Origin: Bog-473 sp963766995
Lineage (GTDB): Bacteria > Actinomycetota > Acidimicrobiia > Acidimicrobiales > RAAP-2
DNA length: 64,000 bases
Direction of reading: 5' to 3'
Assembly: GCA_963766995.1 (NCBI GenBank)
Contig: CAVYCE010000001.1
Location: forward strand, 248,001 to 312,000
Positions 7,572 to 16,651 of this stretch are shown one piece after another. Below the pieces are notes generated by a model. That model made no database searches and was not told the origin of the DNA. It worked only from the letters and a program-made list of their open reading frames with translations. A program made the translations under genes and the position numbers. Within the stretch, counting starts at the first letter, position 1, and each line of letters begins with the position of its first letter.

Positions 7572-9926
7572 TTACGCCACGTCTGACAACGGTTGGGCAA
7601 CGTCTTGAGCGTCGGCGCGTAACGCTGGCGTCAAGACATCGGCAATCGTCGAAGCAAGGTGGAAGGTCATCACCGAACGAACCTCCTCAGGCACGTCCTC
7701 GAGATCCGGTCCGTTGCGCTCCGGAAGGACCACTTCGGTCAGTCCGGCCCGGTGGGCGGCCAGCACCTTCTGCTTCACACCGCCGATAGGCAGCACCCGA
7801 CCCTGCAATGTCACTTCGCCCGTCATGCCCAGGGCCGAATGCACCGGAACACCCCGGAGCAGGCTGACCAACGCTGTCGTCATGGTGACGCCAGCAGATG
7901 GCCCATCCTTGGGAACAGCTCCGGCCGGGACGTGCACGTGGAAGCGCTTCTTGGAAAAGATGCCCGGCTCAATCCCGAGTTCCTCGGCGTGTGAACGCAC
8001 ATACGACAGTGCGATCTCCGCTGACTCCTTCATGACGTCACCAAGTTGTCCCGTGAGGGTAAGTCCCTCGGGGCCATCGGACATGCTGGCTTCAACGAAG
8101 AGCACGTCTCCACCTGCACCGGTGACCGCCAATCCAGTCACCACTCCGGGCACGCTGGTTCGATCGGCGGCCTCGAAGAAGAATCGAGGTCGACCGAGCC
8201 ATTCGCGCACATCGCCGTCACCGACGTTCACCGGCGCTGGACGCTCGCCGGAGGCGATTTTGGTCGCCACCTTTCGCAACAAGCGCCCAATTTCTCGCTC
8301 CAAGGAACGCACACCCGCTTCCCGGGTGTAGTCCGAAACGATGCTGCGCAACGCCTCGTCGGTGATGTCGAACTCGTCATCACGCAATGCTGCACGGACG
8401 AGTTGGCGGTTCACCAAATGGTGTCGGGCGATCGAGACCTTCTCGGACTCGGTGTAACCATCCAGTCGTATGACCTCCATGCGATCCAACAGCGGACCGG
8501 GAATGGTGTCGATCACATTGGCCGTGGCAATGAACAGCACCTTGGACAGGTCGAGGTCGACTTCTAGGTAGTGATCGCGGAACGTGTGGTTCTGTGCCGG
8601 GTCCAGCACCTCGAGCAGTGCCGACGAAGGATCGCCCCGGAAATCGGCGCCCAGCTTGTCCACCTCGTCCAACACGATCACCGGATTCATCGTCCCTGCC
8701 TCGCGCAGCGCCCGGACCAAGCGACCGGGTTGAGCACCCACGTAGGTACGGCGGTGACCACGGATCTCGGCTTCGTCCCGCACGCCACCCAGGGCAACGC
8801 GCACGAACTTGCGACCGAGGGCTCGCGCCACCGATTCACCCAGTGAGGTCTTTCCCACACCGGGAGGTCCCACCAGCGCCAAAATGGCGCCGGAGCCGCG
8901 ACCGTCGAGCGAGACCAATCCGCGCTCGGCCTGCAGCTTGCGCACGGCCAGGTGCTCGAGGATGCGCTCCTTCACATCGACGAGACCGTCATGGTCAGCA
9001 TCGAGGATGCGCGACGCATCGGCGATGTCCAAGTTGTCCTCGGATTCGGTGCCCCACGGCAACTCAAACACTGTGTCCAACCAAGTACGGATCCAGCCCG
9101 TCTCGGGGCTCTGGTCGCTCGTACGCTCCAGCTTGTCCACTTCTCGCTGCACTGCCGTGCGGACATGCTCGGGCAAGTCGCGCTCAGCCAGCTTGGCTCG
9201 GTAGTCATCGGGGTCGGCATCATCGCTACCGCTGAGCTGCCCCAATTCCTTGCGGATGGCCTCGAGCTGTCGACGCAATAGGAACTCGCGCTGCGTCTTC
9301 TCCATGCCCTCTTCGACGTCGACCTTTATCTTCTCGCGCAGTGTCAGCTCGGCCAGTGTGTCGCGGGCCCAGCCCAGGACCAGGCGGACTCGTGCCTCGA
9401 CGTCAATGGTCTCGAGCACTTCCACCTTCTGCGGAAGATTCAGGTCGGGCGAATAGCCGGCCACGACGGCGAGGCGCCCGGGCTCAGTGATCTCCCGAAG
9501 CTGGGCCGCGATGCGTCCTGCTCCCCTGCTGTGCAAGATGTTCTCGAGCACGGCCCGATATTCACGGGCCAGTTCCACCGCAGCGGCCGAAGGTTCGCCA
9601 TCATCAATGGGCTCTGCCTCAACCCAGAGGGCATCGCCGGTACCGGGCACGCCCGTACCGATGGTGGCGCGTTGATCGCCTCGGATAACGACGGCCTGCA
9701 GGCCACCCGGAAGGGCACCCTCTTCGGTCACCTCGGCAATGACACCGACTGTGGCGTACTTGCCCTCAATGTGCGGCACCAGCAACAGGTGCCCTCCAGC
9801 GGATTGGGCCGCCTCTACTGCGGCGCGAGCCTCATCGGACTCCAGCGCCAGTGTGAAGACCATTCCGGGCAGCACGACCCCGGACTTGAGGGGGAGCAAT
9901 GGCAGTGTCTGATTGGCATTCGTCAT
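7572..9926 (-). CDS. lon: ATP-dependent Lon protease
   Basis: The 784-residue LonA protease degrades misfolded and regulatory proteins in the cytoplasm. Domains in order: an N-terminal substrate-binding region (about 1-200), a helical linker, an AAA+ ATPase with Walker A GPPGVGKT at about 353-360, and a C-terminal peptidase domain. The catalytic dyad is visible as Ser677 in PKDGPSAG and Lys720 in GGVKQK, with the spacing of the E. coli enzyme. The start is an ATG preceded by AAAGGAC. It diverges from the DUF3039 gene. I found no obvious HspR (HAIR) site in the intergenic region. Confidence 0.97.
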   Translation of the reverse strand: MTNANQTLPLLPLKSGVVLPGMVFTLALESDEARAAVEAAQSAGGHLLLVPHIEGKYATVGVIAEVTEEGALPGGLQAVVIRGDQRATIGTGVPGTGDALWVEAEPIDDGEPSAAAVELAREYRAVLENILHSRGAGRIAAQLREITEPGRLAVVAGYSPDLNLPQKVEVLETIDVEARVRLVLGWARDTLAELTLREKIKVDVEEGMEKTQREFLLRRQLEAIRKELGQLSGSDDADPDDYRAKLAERDLPEHVRTAVQREVDKLERTSDQSPETGWIRTWLDTVFELPWGTESEDNLDIADASRILDADHDGLVDVKERILEHLAVRKLQAERGLVSLDGRGSGAILALVGPPGVGKTSLGESVARALGRKFVRVALGGVRDEAEIRGHRRTYVGAQPGRLVRALREAGTMNPVIVLDEVDKLGADFRGDPSSALLEVLDPAQNHTFRDHYLEVDLDLSKVLFIATANVIDTIPGPLLDRMEVIRLDGYTESEKVSIARHHLVNRQLVRAALRDDEFDITDEALRSIVSDYTREAGVRSLEREIGRLLRKVATKIASGERPAPVNVGDGDVREWLGRPRFFFEAADRTSVPGVVTGLAVTGAGGDVLFVEASMSDGPEGLTLTGQLGDVMKESAEIALSYVRSHAEELGIEPGIFSKKRFHVHVPAGAVPKDGPSAGVTMTTALVSLLRGVPVHSALGMTGEVTLQGRVLPIGGVKQKVLAAHRAGLTEVVLPERNGPDLEDVPEEVRSVMTFHLASTIADVLTPALRADAQDVAQPLSDVA

Positions 9927-10050
9927 GATTTGTCCTTTACGGGTCCGTGATCAATTCATCTGACTAGTCAACAATCACAGGGCTGCACTCATTCCCACTC
10001 CTGTGACCAGGACTGTTGGGTCACTCACCTCTCCCAGAGGCGCATACGAT

Positions 10051-10395
10051 GTGGTCGTGGCCTACGGAATGGGTGGACGACGCTGGGGTCTTTACGGATC
10101 TCTCAACCCTGAACCGGACTACGGCACCACGCTGGCGCCCGCCCGCCCCGACCAGGAGTTGGACGACGGCGACCATGACCGAATGGCCCACATCGTCCTT
10201 GAGGGTTACACCCCGAAGAAGGGTGACTTCGTCTCCACCGGACCGAGTGTGGTGGAGGGGATCGTCAATGGGACCGCCGTGCGCTCACTCTGCGGCAAGG
10301 AATGGGTGCCGGGACGTAACCCGTCCAAATACGGCCTCTGCCCCACTTGCAAGGAGATCGCGATAGGGATGGGCTGGAAACTCCCAGCCAGTTAG
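10051..10395 (+). CDS. DUF3039 family protein
   Basis: About 114 residues. The core HDRMAHIVLEGYTPKKG, GTAVRSLCGKEWVPGRNPSKY and LCPTCKEIA match the actinobacterial DUF3039 family of unknown function. The three conserved Cys (LCGK and CPTC) suggest a metal site. The start is uncertain: I favour the GTG at 10051, 10 bases after AGAGG; a GTG at 10003 and an ATG at 10069 are alternatives. Its TAG stop overlaps the TAA stop of the convergent SDR gene. Confidence 0.8.
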   Translation: MVVAYGMGGRRWGLYGSLNPEPDYGTTLAPARPDQELDDGDHDRMAHIVLEGYTPKKGDFVSTGPSVVEGIVNGTAVRSLCGKEWVPGRNPSKYGLCPTCKEIAIGMGWKLPAS

Positions 10396-11384
10396 TCGAG
10401 CCAGCCGATCTGCCGCAGCCACTCCGACGTGGTGGCCAACCCCTGATCGAGGCTGATTGGGTTGTAACCCAACCGCTTATACGTCTTGGAGTCCTCAAGG
10501 ACCTTGCGCTCTGACGTTTGTCGGGCCGCTTTCTCGGCGATGGCCACCAACGTCGGGCCGAAGACTTCGGCCAAGGCGGGGTCGTCCGATACCGGGACGT
10601 CCTCCACTCGATGATCGAGACCCGCCAATTCGCAGATCCGGTTGCACGCATCGGCGATACTCACAATGTCTTCGGGCTGCCCGTCGAGCATGTAGCGCTC
10701 ACCCGACACGCCTTTGTCGAGGGCCAGGATGCACCCGTTGGCAATGTCGTCGGCGAACACCCAGCTCACCGGGAAGTGAAGGTAACGCTGAATCTTCTGC
10801 TTCAACGCCGACACCAACACGCGGTTGAAGCTGGTGCGGCCCATGGCATTGCTCACCACGGGCGACGGCCCATAAATAGCTCCCGGATGCGCGCTCACCA
10901 CATCACGTCCGGCCGCCGCCCGCGCCATGGCGTCCTGGAAGGCCGCCATCTTGGTGATGGTGTACGGATCGCTGCTCGGTTCCTTGCTCAGCGGCGCGTC
11001 TTCTCGGTCCAAGCCGCTATCGGTGTCGAAGAACGTCCCGGTGCTCACGGCCACCACTCGCCCCAAGTTGGCCCGCTCGGCGGCGTCGAGCAGATTCTTG
11101 GTGCCACCGATGTTCACGGCCCGGAAGTCATTGATGTTCTGGCTGGCGCCGCCTAGAAGCGCTGCACAGTGAATGGCGGCATCGCTGCCCATGGCGGCGC
11201 GGTACACATCCTCGGGTTCAGTGATGTCACCGGAAATGACTTCGACGCCCAAAACAGACAGCGGCTCGGTGTCAGCACCAGCACGAGCCAAGGCCCGTAC
11301 GCCGTCCCCGCGCTCAATCAATCGTCGGCAGATGTTGGCGCCAGCCAGGCCGGTGGCGCCGGTGACGAGAACTGTCTGGGTCAC
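10392..11384 (-). CDS. NAD(P)-dependent epimerase/dehydratase (extended SDR)
   Basis: A 330-residue extended short-chain dehydrogenase/reductase. The N-terminal Rossmann motif TGATGLAGANI (GxxGxxG) and the catalytic YTITK (Tyr and Lys) with an upstream Ser/Thr (AVSTGTFF) are seen, as are HCAALLGG and the later GAIYGPS. Such proteins act on nucleotide sugars, dihydroflavonol-like ketones or steroids; the substrate is not evident. The GTG start overlaps the stop of the downstream AhpD-like gene's partner frame by 4 nt (GTGA), so the two genes are probably co-translated. Confidence 0.85.
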   Translation of the reverse strand: MTQTVLVTGATGLAGANICRRLIERGDGVRALARAGADTEPLSVLGVEVISGDITEPEDVYRAAMGSDAAIHCAALLGGASQNINDFRAVNIGGTKNLLDAAERANLGRVVAVSTGTFFDTDSGLDREDAPLSKEPSSDPYTITKMAAFQDAMARAAAGRDVVSAHPGAIYGPSPVVSNAMGRTSFNRVLVSALKQKIQRYLHFPVSWVFADDIANGCILALDKGVSGERYMLDGQPEDIVSIADACNRICELAGLDHRVEDVPVSDDPALAEVFGPTLVAIAEKAARQTSERKVLEDSKTYKRLGYNPISLDQGLATTSEWLRQIGWLD

Positions 11385-11968
11385 GCTGGCGCGTGCTCGG
11401 AGGCGTCCGGGCGTGTTGCGTCGACCTGATCGACACTGAATGGGATGACGGGTTCCCCACTGCCGTAGACGTCGAGGGTATGGATGAAGCGATGCAGTCC
11501 CATGGAGTTGGCGCAGGCAAATCCCAGTTCAATGATCTGGGCCGACGTAAACACCTTCCCCAATCGACGGTAAAACTCGTCATCCATGGCGTGATGATCA
11601 GCCGAAAGCAGGTCGAGAAATTCCACCGCAATCCGCTCCTGCTCATTGAGATCCGCGCCACCGGGCGTGATCAGACAAGCCACGTCCTCGTCGGTGATCG
11701 AGTCATGTTTGCGGGACTGCATGCAAGGCTGGCATTCACCGAGCTGTGCGCTGCGGATACGCACCAACTCCAGAATTCGTCCGCCAAGCAGTGATTTCTG
11801 TCCCCACGCCCCTCGAGCCGCGTTGGTCATCAGAATCTGCTGGGTTTTGTAGGCGAAGATTTGCAGCGGAATCGGTGTGGCGTAGGTGCCGTTGGCCACA
11901 CCCTCTTCAATAATCCGCCGGGGTTCGGGCGCGAGCTGGTCCATCGGAATCGGCTCAATCCTTGGCAT
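11381..11968 (-). CDS. Carboxymuconolactone decarboxylase/AhpD-like protein
   Basis: A 195-residue protein of the CMD/AhpD superfamily. The hallmark ECQPCMQSRKHD is present: a Glu, a CxxC and a downstream His. In AhpD-like alkylhydroperoxidases these form the redox/proton-relay active site. An all-helical architecture is expected. The length is close to that of many actinobacterial peroxidase-related members. It is the first gene of a two-gene leftward unit with the SDR gene and diverges from another SDR gene 74 bp away. The physiological substrate is unknown. Confidence 0.85.
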   Translation of the reverse strand: MPRIEPIPMDQLAPEPRRIIEEGVANGTYATPIPLQIFAYKTQQILMTNAARGAWGQKSLLGGRILELVRIRSAQLGECQPCMQSRKHDSITDEDVACLITPGGADLNEQERIAVEFLDLLSADHHAMDDEFYRRLGKVFTSAQIIELGFACANSMGLHRFIHTLDVYGSGEPVIPFSVDQVDATRPDASEHAPA

Positions 11969-12042
11969 ACAACCCCCCGGCTATGTGACTGGCTCCGCCA
12001 GCGCTCGCTTGGAAAATCCACTTCCTACTGTACTGTCGGCCC

Positions 12043-12852
12043 GTGCCCATCAATCCTTCGTCTGCCCTGCTCACCGGCCACGTAGCTGTGGTCACCGGAG
12101 GCGGTTCGGGCATCGGGCGGGGTGTGGCCCAGGGACTGGCCGCCTTCGGAGCAAAGGTCGCCATCTGGGAGCGAAATCCGGAAACCGCCAAGGCCGCCGG
12201 CGACGAAGTTGGTGGTCTCGGTCTCACCGTCGACGTTCGTGAATCCTCCGAAGTGGACGCCGCCCTGGCGCGCACCATCGCCGAGCTCGGTCCGGTCCGG
12301 ATCCTCGTGAACAACGCCGGCGGTGTCTTCTCCTCGCCCCTCCTCGAAACCACGGAGAACGGATGGGATGCCCTCTACCGATCGAACCTGAAGCACGTCA
12401 TCCTGTGTACCCAACGTGTAGCTCGCGTCATGGTGGCCGAGAGCACTGGTGGCAGCATCATCAACGTCACCTCCATCGAAGGCGTGCGCGCCGCCCCCGG
12501 ATACGCCGCCTATGCCGCCGCCAAAGCCGGCGTCATCAATTTCACCAAGACGGCTGCTCTGGAGCTGGCGCCGCATGGCATCCGGGTCAATGCCCTGGCG
12601 CCCGACATCACCATGACCGAAGGCATCCGAGCTGTGGCGCCACCCGGTTCAGAGGAAAAGTTCGGCTTCACTGTGCCGCTTGGACGCGCCGGTCGCGTCG
12701 ACGAAATGGCGGGTGCCGCCGTGTTCCTGGCCGGCAGCCTGTCCAGCTACGTCACCGGCCAGACCATTCACGTCGACGGTGGCACTCAGGCCTCGAGCGG
12801 CTGGTACCACCACCCAACCACCGGCGAGTATTCGCTCGGTCCCACCTCCTGA
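12043..12852 (+). CDS. Classical short-chain dehydrogenase/reductase
   Basis: A 269-residue classical SDR. It carries the coenzyme motif TGGGSGIGRG near residue 20, NNAG near 85, the catalytic Ser in NVTSIEG, and YAAYAAAKAG containing the catalytic Tyr-x3-Lys. The acidic residue expected after beta-2 for NAD specificity is not clear-cut (WERNPE). The C-terminus GQTIHVDGGTQ is standard. The start is GTG. It is followed 12 bp later by a methyltransferase gene, so the two may form an operon. The substrate is unknown. Confidence 0.88.
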   Translation: MPINPSSALLTGHVAVVTGGGSGIGRGVAQGLAAFGAKVAIWERNPETAKAAGDEVGGLGLTVDVRESSEVDAALARTIAELGPVRILVNNAGGVFSSPLLETTENGWDALYRSNLKHVILCTQRVARVMVAESTGGSIINVTSIEGVRAAPGYAAYAAAKAGVINFTKTAALELAPHGIRVNALAPDITMTEGIRAVAPPGSEEKFGFTVPLGRAGRVDEMAGAAVFLAGSLSSYVTGQTIHVDGGTQASSGWYHHPTTGEYSLGPTS

Positions 12853-12864
12853 ATCCCCTCCCCC

Positions 12865-13605
12865 GTGACCGCCGCCAAGCCAGTTGATCAAACGGCACAC
12901 ACCGAGCAAACCAGAGAGGCTTACGACCGCCTGGCTGCAGTGTGGACCGACACCACCGACGATGGCCCGTACAACGGTCACCTGGAGCGCCCGGCCCTGC
13001 GGTCACTGGTGCCGCAACCTCTCACTGGCTCGAGCGTGCTCGATGCTGGCTGTGGCTCCGGCGCCCAGTGCGAGTGGCTGCTCAGCCTTGAAGCCGACGT
13101 CACCGGTATCGATCTCTCGCCCTCCATGGTGGAAGCGACGCAAAGGCGCTGCGCCAACAATGGACAATTCCTGGTCGCCGACCTGGCTGCCCCTCTCCCG
13201 TTCGAGAACGGCACGTTCCATGGCATCACGTGCTCTCTGGCCCTCCACTACCTCGAGGACTGGAACCAGCCGCTCCAATCCTTCTACGACGTGATCCGGC
13301 CAGGAGGATGGGCCGTCATTTCACTGGACCACCCATTTGGTCCTCCACTGAGAAACCAACAAGGCGGCTACTTCGATACCGAACTCGTCTCGGACACCTG
13401 GATCAAAGGAGACGTCGAAGTCACCCAGCACTTCTGGCGCCGTCCCTTGTCGGTGGTAAGCAACGCCTTCGCCAATGCCGGATTTCTCATTGACCGAATC
13501 GTGGAAACGCGGCCGTCTGATGCATCGGTAGAACGCTTCCCCGACGACCTGCGTCACACTCTCAGTACACCGTCGTTCATTGTCTACCGGCTCGTCAGGA
13601 AGTAG
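12865..13605 (+). CDS. Class I SAM-dependent methyltransferase
   Basis: A 246-residue Rossmann-fold methyltransferase. Motif I is SVLDAGCGSGAQ, the acidic ribose-binding residue follows in VTGIDLSPSMVE, motif II/III is FLVADLAAPLPF, and HYLEDW begins the later strand. This is the UbiE/type-11 methyltransferase layout. The start is GTG, 12 bp after the SDR stop, suggesting co-expression. The methyl acceptor cannot be inferred. Confidence 0.87.
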   Translation: MTAAKPVDQTAHTEQTREAYDRLAAVWTDTTDDGPYNGHLERPALRSLVPQPLTGSSVLDAGCGSGAQCEWLLSLEADVTGIDLSPSMVEATQRRCANNGQFLVADLAAPLPFENGTFHGITCSLALHYLEDWNQPLQSFYDVIRPGGWAVISLDHPFGPPLRNQQGGYFDTELVSDTWIKGDVEVTQHFWRRPLSVVSNAFANAGFLIDRIVETRPSDASVERFPDDLRHTLSTPSFIVYRLVRK

Positions 13606-13635
13606 TAACGCTCAGCGTCAACGACGATGGCGCTG

Positions 13636-13941
13636 TCAGAGAGTTGGCGCGGCTGTGCTGCTTTGCGGCGAAGCGACATCACTTGGCTGACGCTTGGGTT
13701 GGAATTCCTTTTCCAGACCCGGAATCTCGTTGGCGATGCTCGGGTGTTCGAGGATGATGTGGTCGAGCTTGGCGTGCAGGGCATGGAGACCCAAGAGCCG
13801 CCAAAGCATGTGTCGAAGCAATGGCCAAGCCAAGACGGTGACAATGCCGGCGATGATCACCCAGATCAGCGTGGCCACGACATCGCCGGGAATACCACCC
13901 GAGCCGCCGGCAGGCCACACCCATCTATCCCACCAGGTCAT
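13636..13941 (-). CDS. Small membrane protein, actinophage holin-like
   Basis: 101 residues. One strong hydrophobic segment (VVATLIWVIIAGIVTVLAWPLL, residues about 21-42, slightly over one TM length) is followed by a helix with HAKLDHIILEHPSIANEIPG and a Ser/Pro/Gln-rich tail. The KLDHII-x-HP segment recalls small membrane proteins next to lysis or tail genes in actinobacteriophages; this is memory-based similarity, not a search. The start ATG overlaps the stop of the upstream gene by 4 nt (ATGA), so the two proteins are made together. Confidence 0.65.
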   Translation of the reverse strand: MTWWDRWVWPAGGSGGIPGDVVATLIWVIIAGIVTVLAWPLLRHMLWRLLGLHALHAKLDHIILEHPSIANEIPGLEKEFQPKRQPSDVASPQSSTAAPTL

Positions 13942-14267
13942 GCTGCTTGATCCTGAACGTGAGCCTTGTGCATGTCATGTAGTTCTAGACGAGAAAATCG
14001 CTTGCCCTGAATCTCGGGGTGACAATGCCGGCACACCCTGTAGGTCGTTCCAGGATCGTCGTCTGAGTGCTTGACGGTCAGATCGTGGTGACCAATGCGC
14101 CAGCACCGTTCGGTGTGGCAATTGATCTTTCGGTAGCCCACGGTAAAGACAGCAAGGATGCCGAACCCGCCACAGAAACCGGACCAGAACCCATACCAGG
14201 CGCCAGGTTCATTAAAGGTGCCCGTCCACCCCAGCGCATGGTGCAGAAAGTTGTCGAAACCGTGCAT
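13938..14267 (-). CDS. Membrane protein with Cys/His knuckle, actinophage-like
   Basis: About 109 residues. An amphipathic start (HGFDNFLHHALGW) leads to one TM segment, FWSGFCGGFGILAVFTVGY, then a Cys/His-rich tail: NCHTERCWRIGHH and YRVCRHCHPE, finishing in a Lys/His helix. A TM segment followed by NCH-x3-CWR and a CRxxHP motif is a pattern I know from proteins of many actinobacteriophages, of unknown function. The ATG at 14265-14267 is chosen; a TTG nine codons upstream is possible. It has no clear Shine-Dalgarno. It is translationally coupled to the next gene. Confidence 0.65.
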   Translation of the reverse strand: MHGFDNFLHHALGWTGTFNEPGAWYGFWSGFCGGFGILAVFTVGYRKINCHTERCWRIGHHDLTVKHSDDDPGTTYRVCRHCHPEIQGKRFSRLELHDMHKAHVQDQAA

Positions 14268-14469
14268 TAAACGGACTGACCTGTCATCAGCCAAAGGCTA
14301 ACGAACTGACAACGGAGATCGGCTGATCCTCGCCGACTCGGCCCGGAGCCGAGCTTCCCGAGACCGTTTGTCTCTTCGTCCGCGCCGCCAAGAGCCATGG
14401 GAGAGACGAATCTCAGACCAAATGTGCGGAAGACAACAAGAAAGGACGACCAGCGTCGTTGAACTCACC

Positions 14470-16608
14470 ATGCGCGGGCGGGAACAGAATTCCAAACTTA
14501 CAGGCGATGCGAGATACGGAAAGGCCAAAAGTCCAGGTAGGGGCCTCTTTTCAACTCGGAGGGCAAAATCCGATGACGAGCCGCGCCGAGGATCTCCGGC
14601 TCAGGGTCGTTATGCTGCCGCACTCGTGTCGTCCAGCGAAGTACCCCACTCCGATGGAACCGGACTCCCGCACGTCGAGTTCACGTACCAGGGACCTTCT
14701 CGCCGGAAGGCGCGGCACACCACTGGAATAGTCACCATGGCAGCGGTGGCTGGGCTGGCGCTGCTGTCCATCCCGATGGCGCTCTCGTCCAAGCCTTCTC
14801 GGCCAGCGGCACAGCAGAGTGCCCAGCAAGTGACCGCGACGCCCAGCGCGTTCGAATCCCACCAAACCGTCAGCACCAAGAATTGGGCCGGACTGGTCGA
14901 CAGTGGCACCACGTTCCTCGGTGCTCAGGCCGACTGGACGGTTCCAGCCGTCTCGTCTTCCCTCCAGAATGAGGAGTCGACTACTTGGGTCGGCGTGGAC
15001 GGAGTCGGCAGTTCAACCAGCTCCCTGATCCAGACCGGCACCGAGCAGAACTCTGTCGGCAGTACCGCTACCAGTGCCGTGACCTACTACGCGTGGTACG
15101 AAATCACCGCGACCGACGACACCACCCCGCAACGAACGGTGTTCAGGGTACAACCGGGAGATCAGATCACCGCCTCCGTCGATGAGCAGGCCACCAATCA
15201 ATGGTCGATCACCATCGACGACCAGACGAACGATCAGTCCTTCAACCAGAGTTTTGCCTACAACGGACCAGGCACATCTGCCGAGTTCATTGAGGAGGCC
15301 CCTACATTCCAGGGTGCTATCCAACCTCTCGCCAACTTCGGTTCGGTCACGTTCTCAAACGCCAGCGCGGTAGCCCAGAACTCGGGTAGCGAGTCTTCGG
15401 ACTTCTACCAACTCATCAACTCGGCCGGGAACGTCATCGCTTACCCGACGCTTGGGGCCAACGACAGCAACATCACCGTCACCTATGGCCAACCACCGGC
15501 TACGCCTGCCCCAGGCAACACTGCTCTGCCAACCATCACGGGCTCGGGACTTCCAGGTCAGACCCTGACGTGTAGCCCAGGCCAGTGGTCGAACAATCCG
15601 ACTGCGTTTCTCTACGCGTTCTACGTCGTGGGCGGCACCGGCATGTTGCAAGGTCCCTCACCTTCGAACACCTTCACCACGAGCAACGCCAACTCAGGAC
15701 AGACCATCGGCTGCGGCGTCAGTGGATCAAATTCGGGCGGCGAGAGTCCATACGCCTTCACTGCGTCTGGGGTGGCCATTGGTGGATCGACCCAGAGCAC
15801 CAGCGTGGCTCCTGCCCATCCCACTCAGGGGTACTGGCTGGTCGGCGCTGACGGAGGCATCTTCGCTCTCGGCACCGCTCTGTTCCACGGATCGGCGGGG
15901 AACTTGCTTCTGCAGGCACCCGTCGTCGGCATCTCATCCAGCCCCGACGGGGGCGGCTATCTGCTGGTCGGATCTGACGGCGGCGTGTTCTCCTACGGCG
16001 ACACCAAGTTCTACGGATCGATGCCCGCTCTCGGCTACGGGCCGGCCGGATCGAATGACGCCAAGCGCCTCAACGCACCCATAGTGGCCATCGTCCCGTC
16101 GTCGGACAACAAGGGCTACTTCATGGTGGCGTCGGACGGTGGCGTCTTTGCCTTCGGCGACGCGAAATACTCGGGATCGTGCGTGAGCATCGGCGGATGC
16201 GGTGGTCCAGCCGTCGCCGTCATGCCAGATGCCTCAGGTAAGGGCTATTGGCTGGCCACCTCGAATGGCAACGTCTTCGCCTTCGGCGACGCCTTGAACT
16301 ACGGCTACCCAGGGCCTCAAGCTTCCCCCGTTACCTCAGCTGCCCGGACTCCCGACGGCAAGGGTTATTGGGTGCTGCTGGGTAATGGCGACGTCTATGC
16401 CTATGGCACGGCCAAGAACTACGGAGCTCCGTCCGGTCAGTTGAGCGGCCTAAACCCGGCCACCGCCATCTTCTCCACTCCCGACGGTGCTGGCTACTGG
16501 ATCGCCACCGCCACTGGAGCTATTTACAGCTACGGCGACGCCGTTAACGAAGGCGGAGTTGGCAGCCTCCACCTTAACGGAAACATCATCGCCGCCACGG
16601 GTTCATAG
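14470..16608 (+). CDS. Secreted/anchored G1-family glutamic peptidase-like protein with GYW repeats
   Basis: About 712 residues. Residues 1-85 are cytoplasmic-looking and charged, followed by a hydrophobic segment near 86-106 (TMAAVAGLALLSIPMAL). A G1 (eqolisin-like) domain spans about 138-300: NWAGLVDSG, ADWTVP, TTWVGVDG, LIQTG (candidate catalytic Gln near 188), YYAWYE and AEFIEEAP (candidate catalytic Glu). Next comes an Ig-like module (GSGLPGQTLTCSPGQWS). Last are six GYW-type repeats of the form GYWLVxxDGGVFAFGDA, from about 15830 to 16590. Acid-tolerant extracellular proteolysis is inferred. The start is uncertain: ATG 14470 was chosen, and in-frame ATG 14422 and TTG 14368 exist. Confidence 0.8.
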   Translation: MRGREQNSKLTGDARYGKAKSPGRGLFSTRRAKSDDEPRRGSPAQGRYAAALVSSSEVPHSDGTGLPHVEFTYQGPSRRKARHTTGIVTMAAVAGLALLSIPMALSSKPSRPAAQQSAQQVTATPSAFESHQTVSTKNWAGLVDSGTTFLGAQADWTVPAVSSSLQNEESTTWVGVDGVGSSTSSLIQTGTEQNSVGSTATSAVTYYAWYEITATDDTTPQRTVFRVQPGDQITASVDEQATNQWSITIDDQTNDQSFNQSFAYNGPGTSAEFIEEAPTFQGAIQPLANFGSVTFSNASAVAQNSGSESSDFYQLINSAGNVIAYPTLGANDSNITVTYGQPPATPAPGNTALPTITGSGLPGQTLTCSPGQWSNNPTAFLYAFYVVGGTGMLQGPSPSNTFTTSNANSGQTIGCGVSGSNSGGESPYAFTASGVAIGGSTQSTSVAPAHPTQGYWLVGADGGIFALGTALFHGSAGNLLLQAPVVGISSSPDGGGYLLVGSDGGVFSYGDTKFYGSMPALGYGPAGSNDAKRLNAPIVAIVPSSDNKGYFMVASDGGVFAFGDAKYSGSCVSIGGCGGPAVAVMPDASGKGYWLATSNGNVFAFGDALNYGYPGPQASPVTSAARTPDGKGYWVLLGNGDVYAYGTAKNYGAPSGQLSGLNPATAIFSTPDGAGYWIATATGAIYSYGDAVNEGGVGSLHLNGNIIAATGS

Positions 16609-16651
16609 CAACCTTCTTCATCACATTCCCCACCGCCGCTAGCGTGTCGGC

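Noticed and set aside
14337..14353. Hairpin CTCGGC-N5-GCCGAG upstream of the G1 peptidase gene
   Set aside because: Short stem, no T tract, and no gene ending nearby that would need a terminator.
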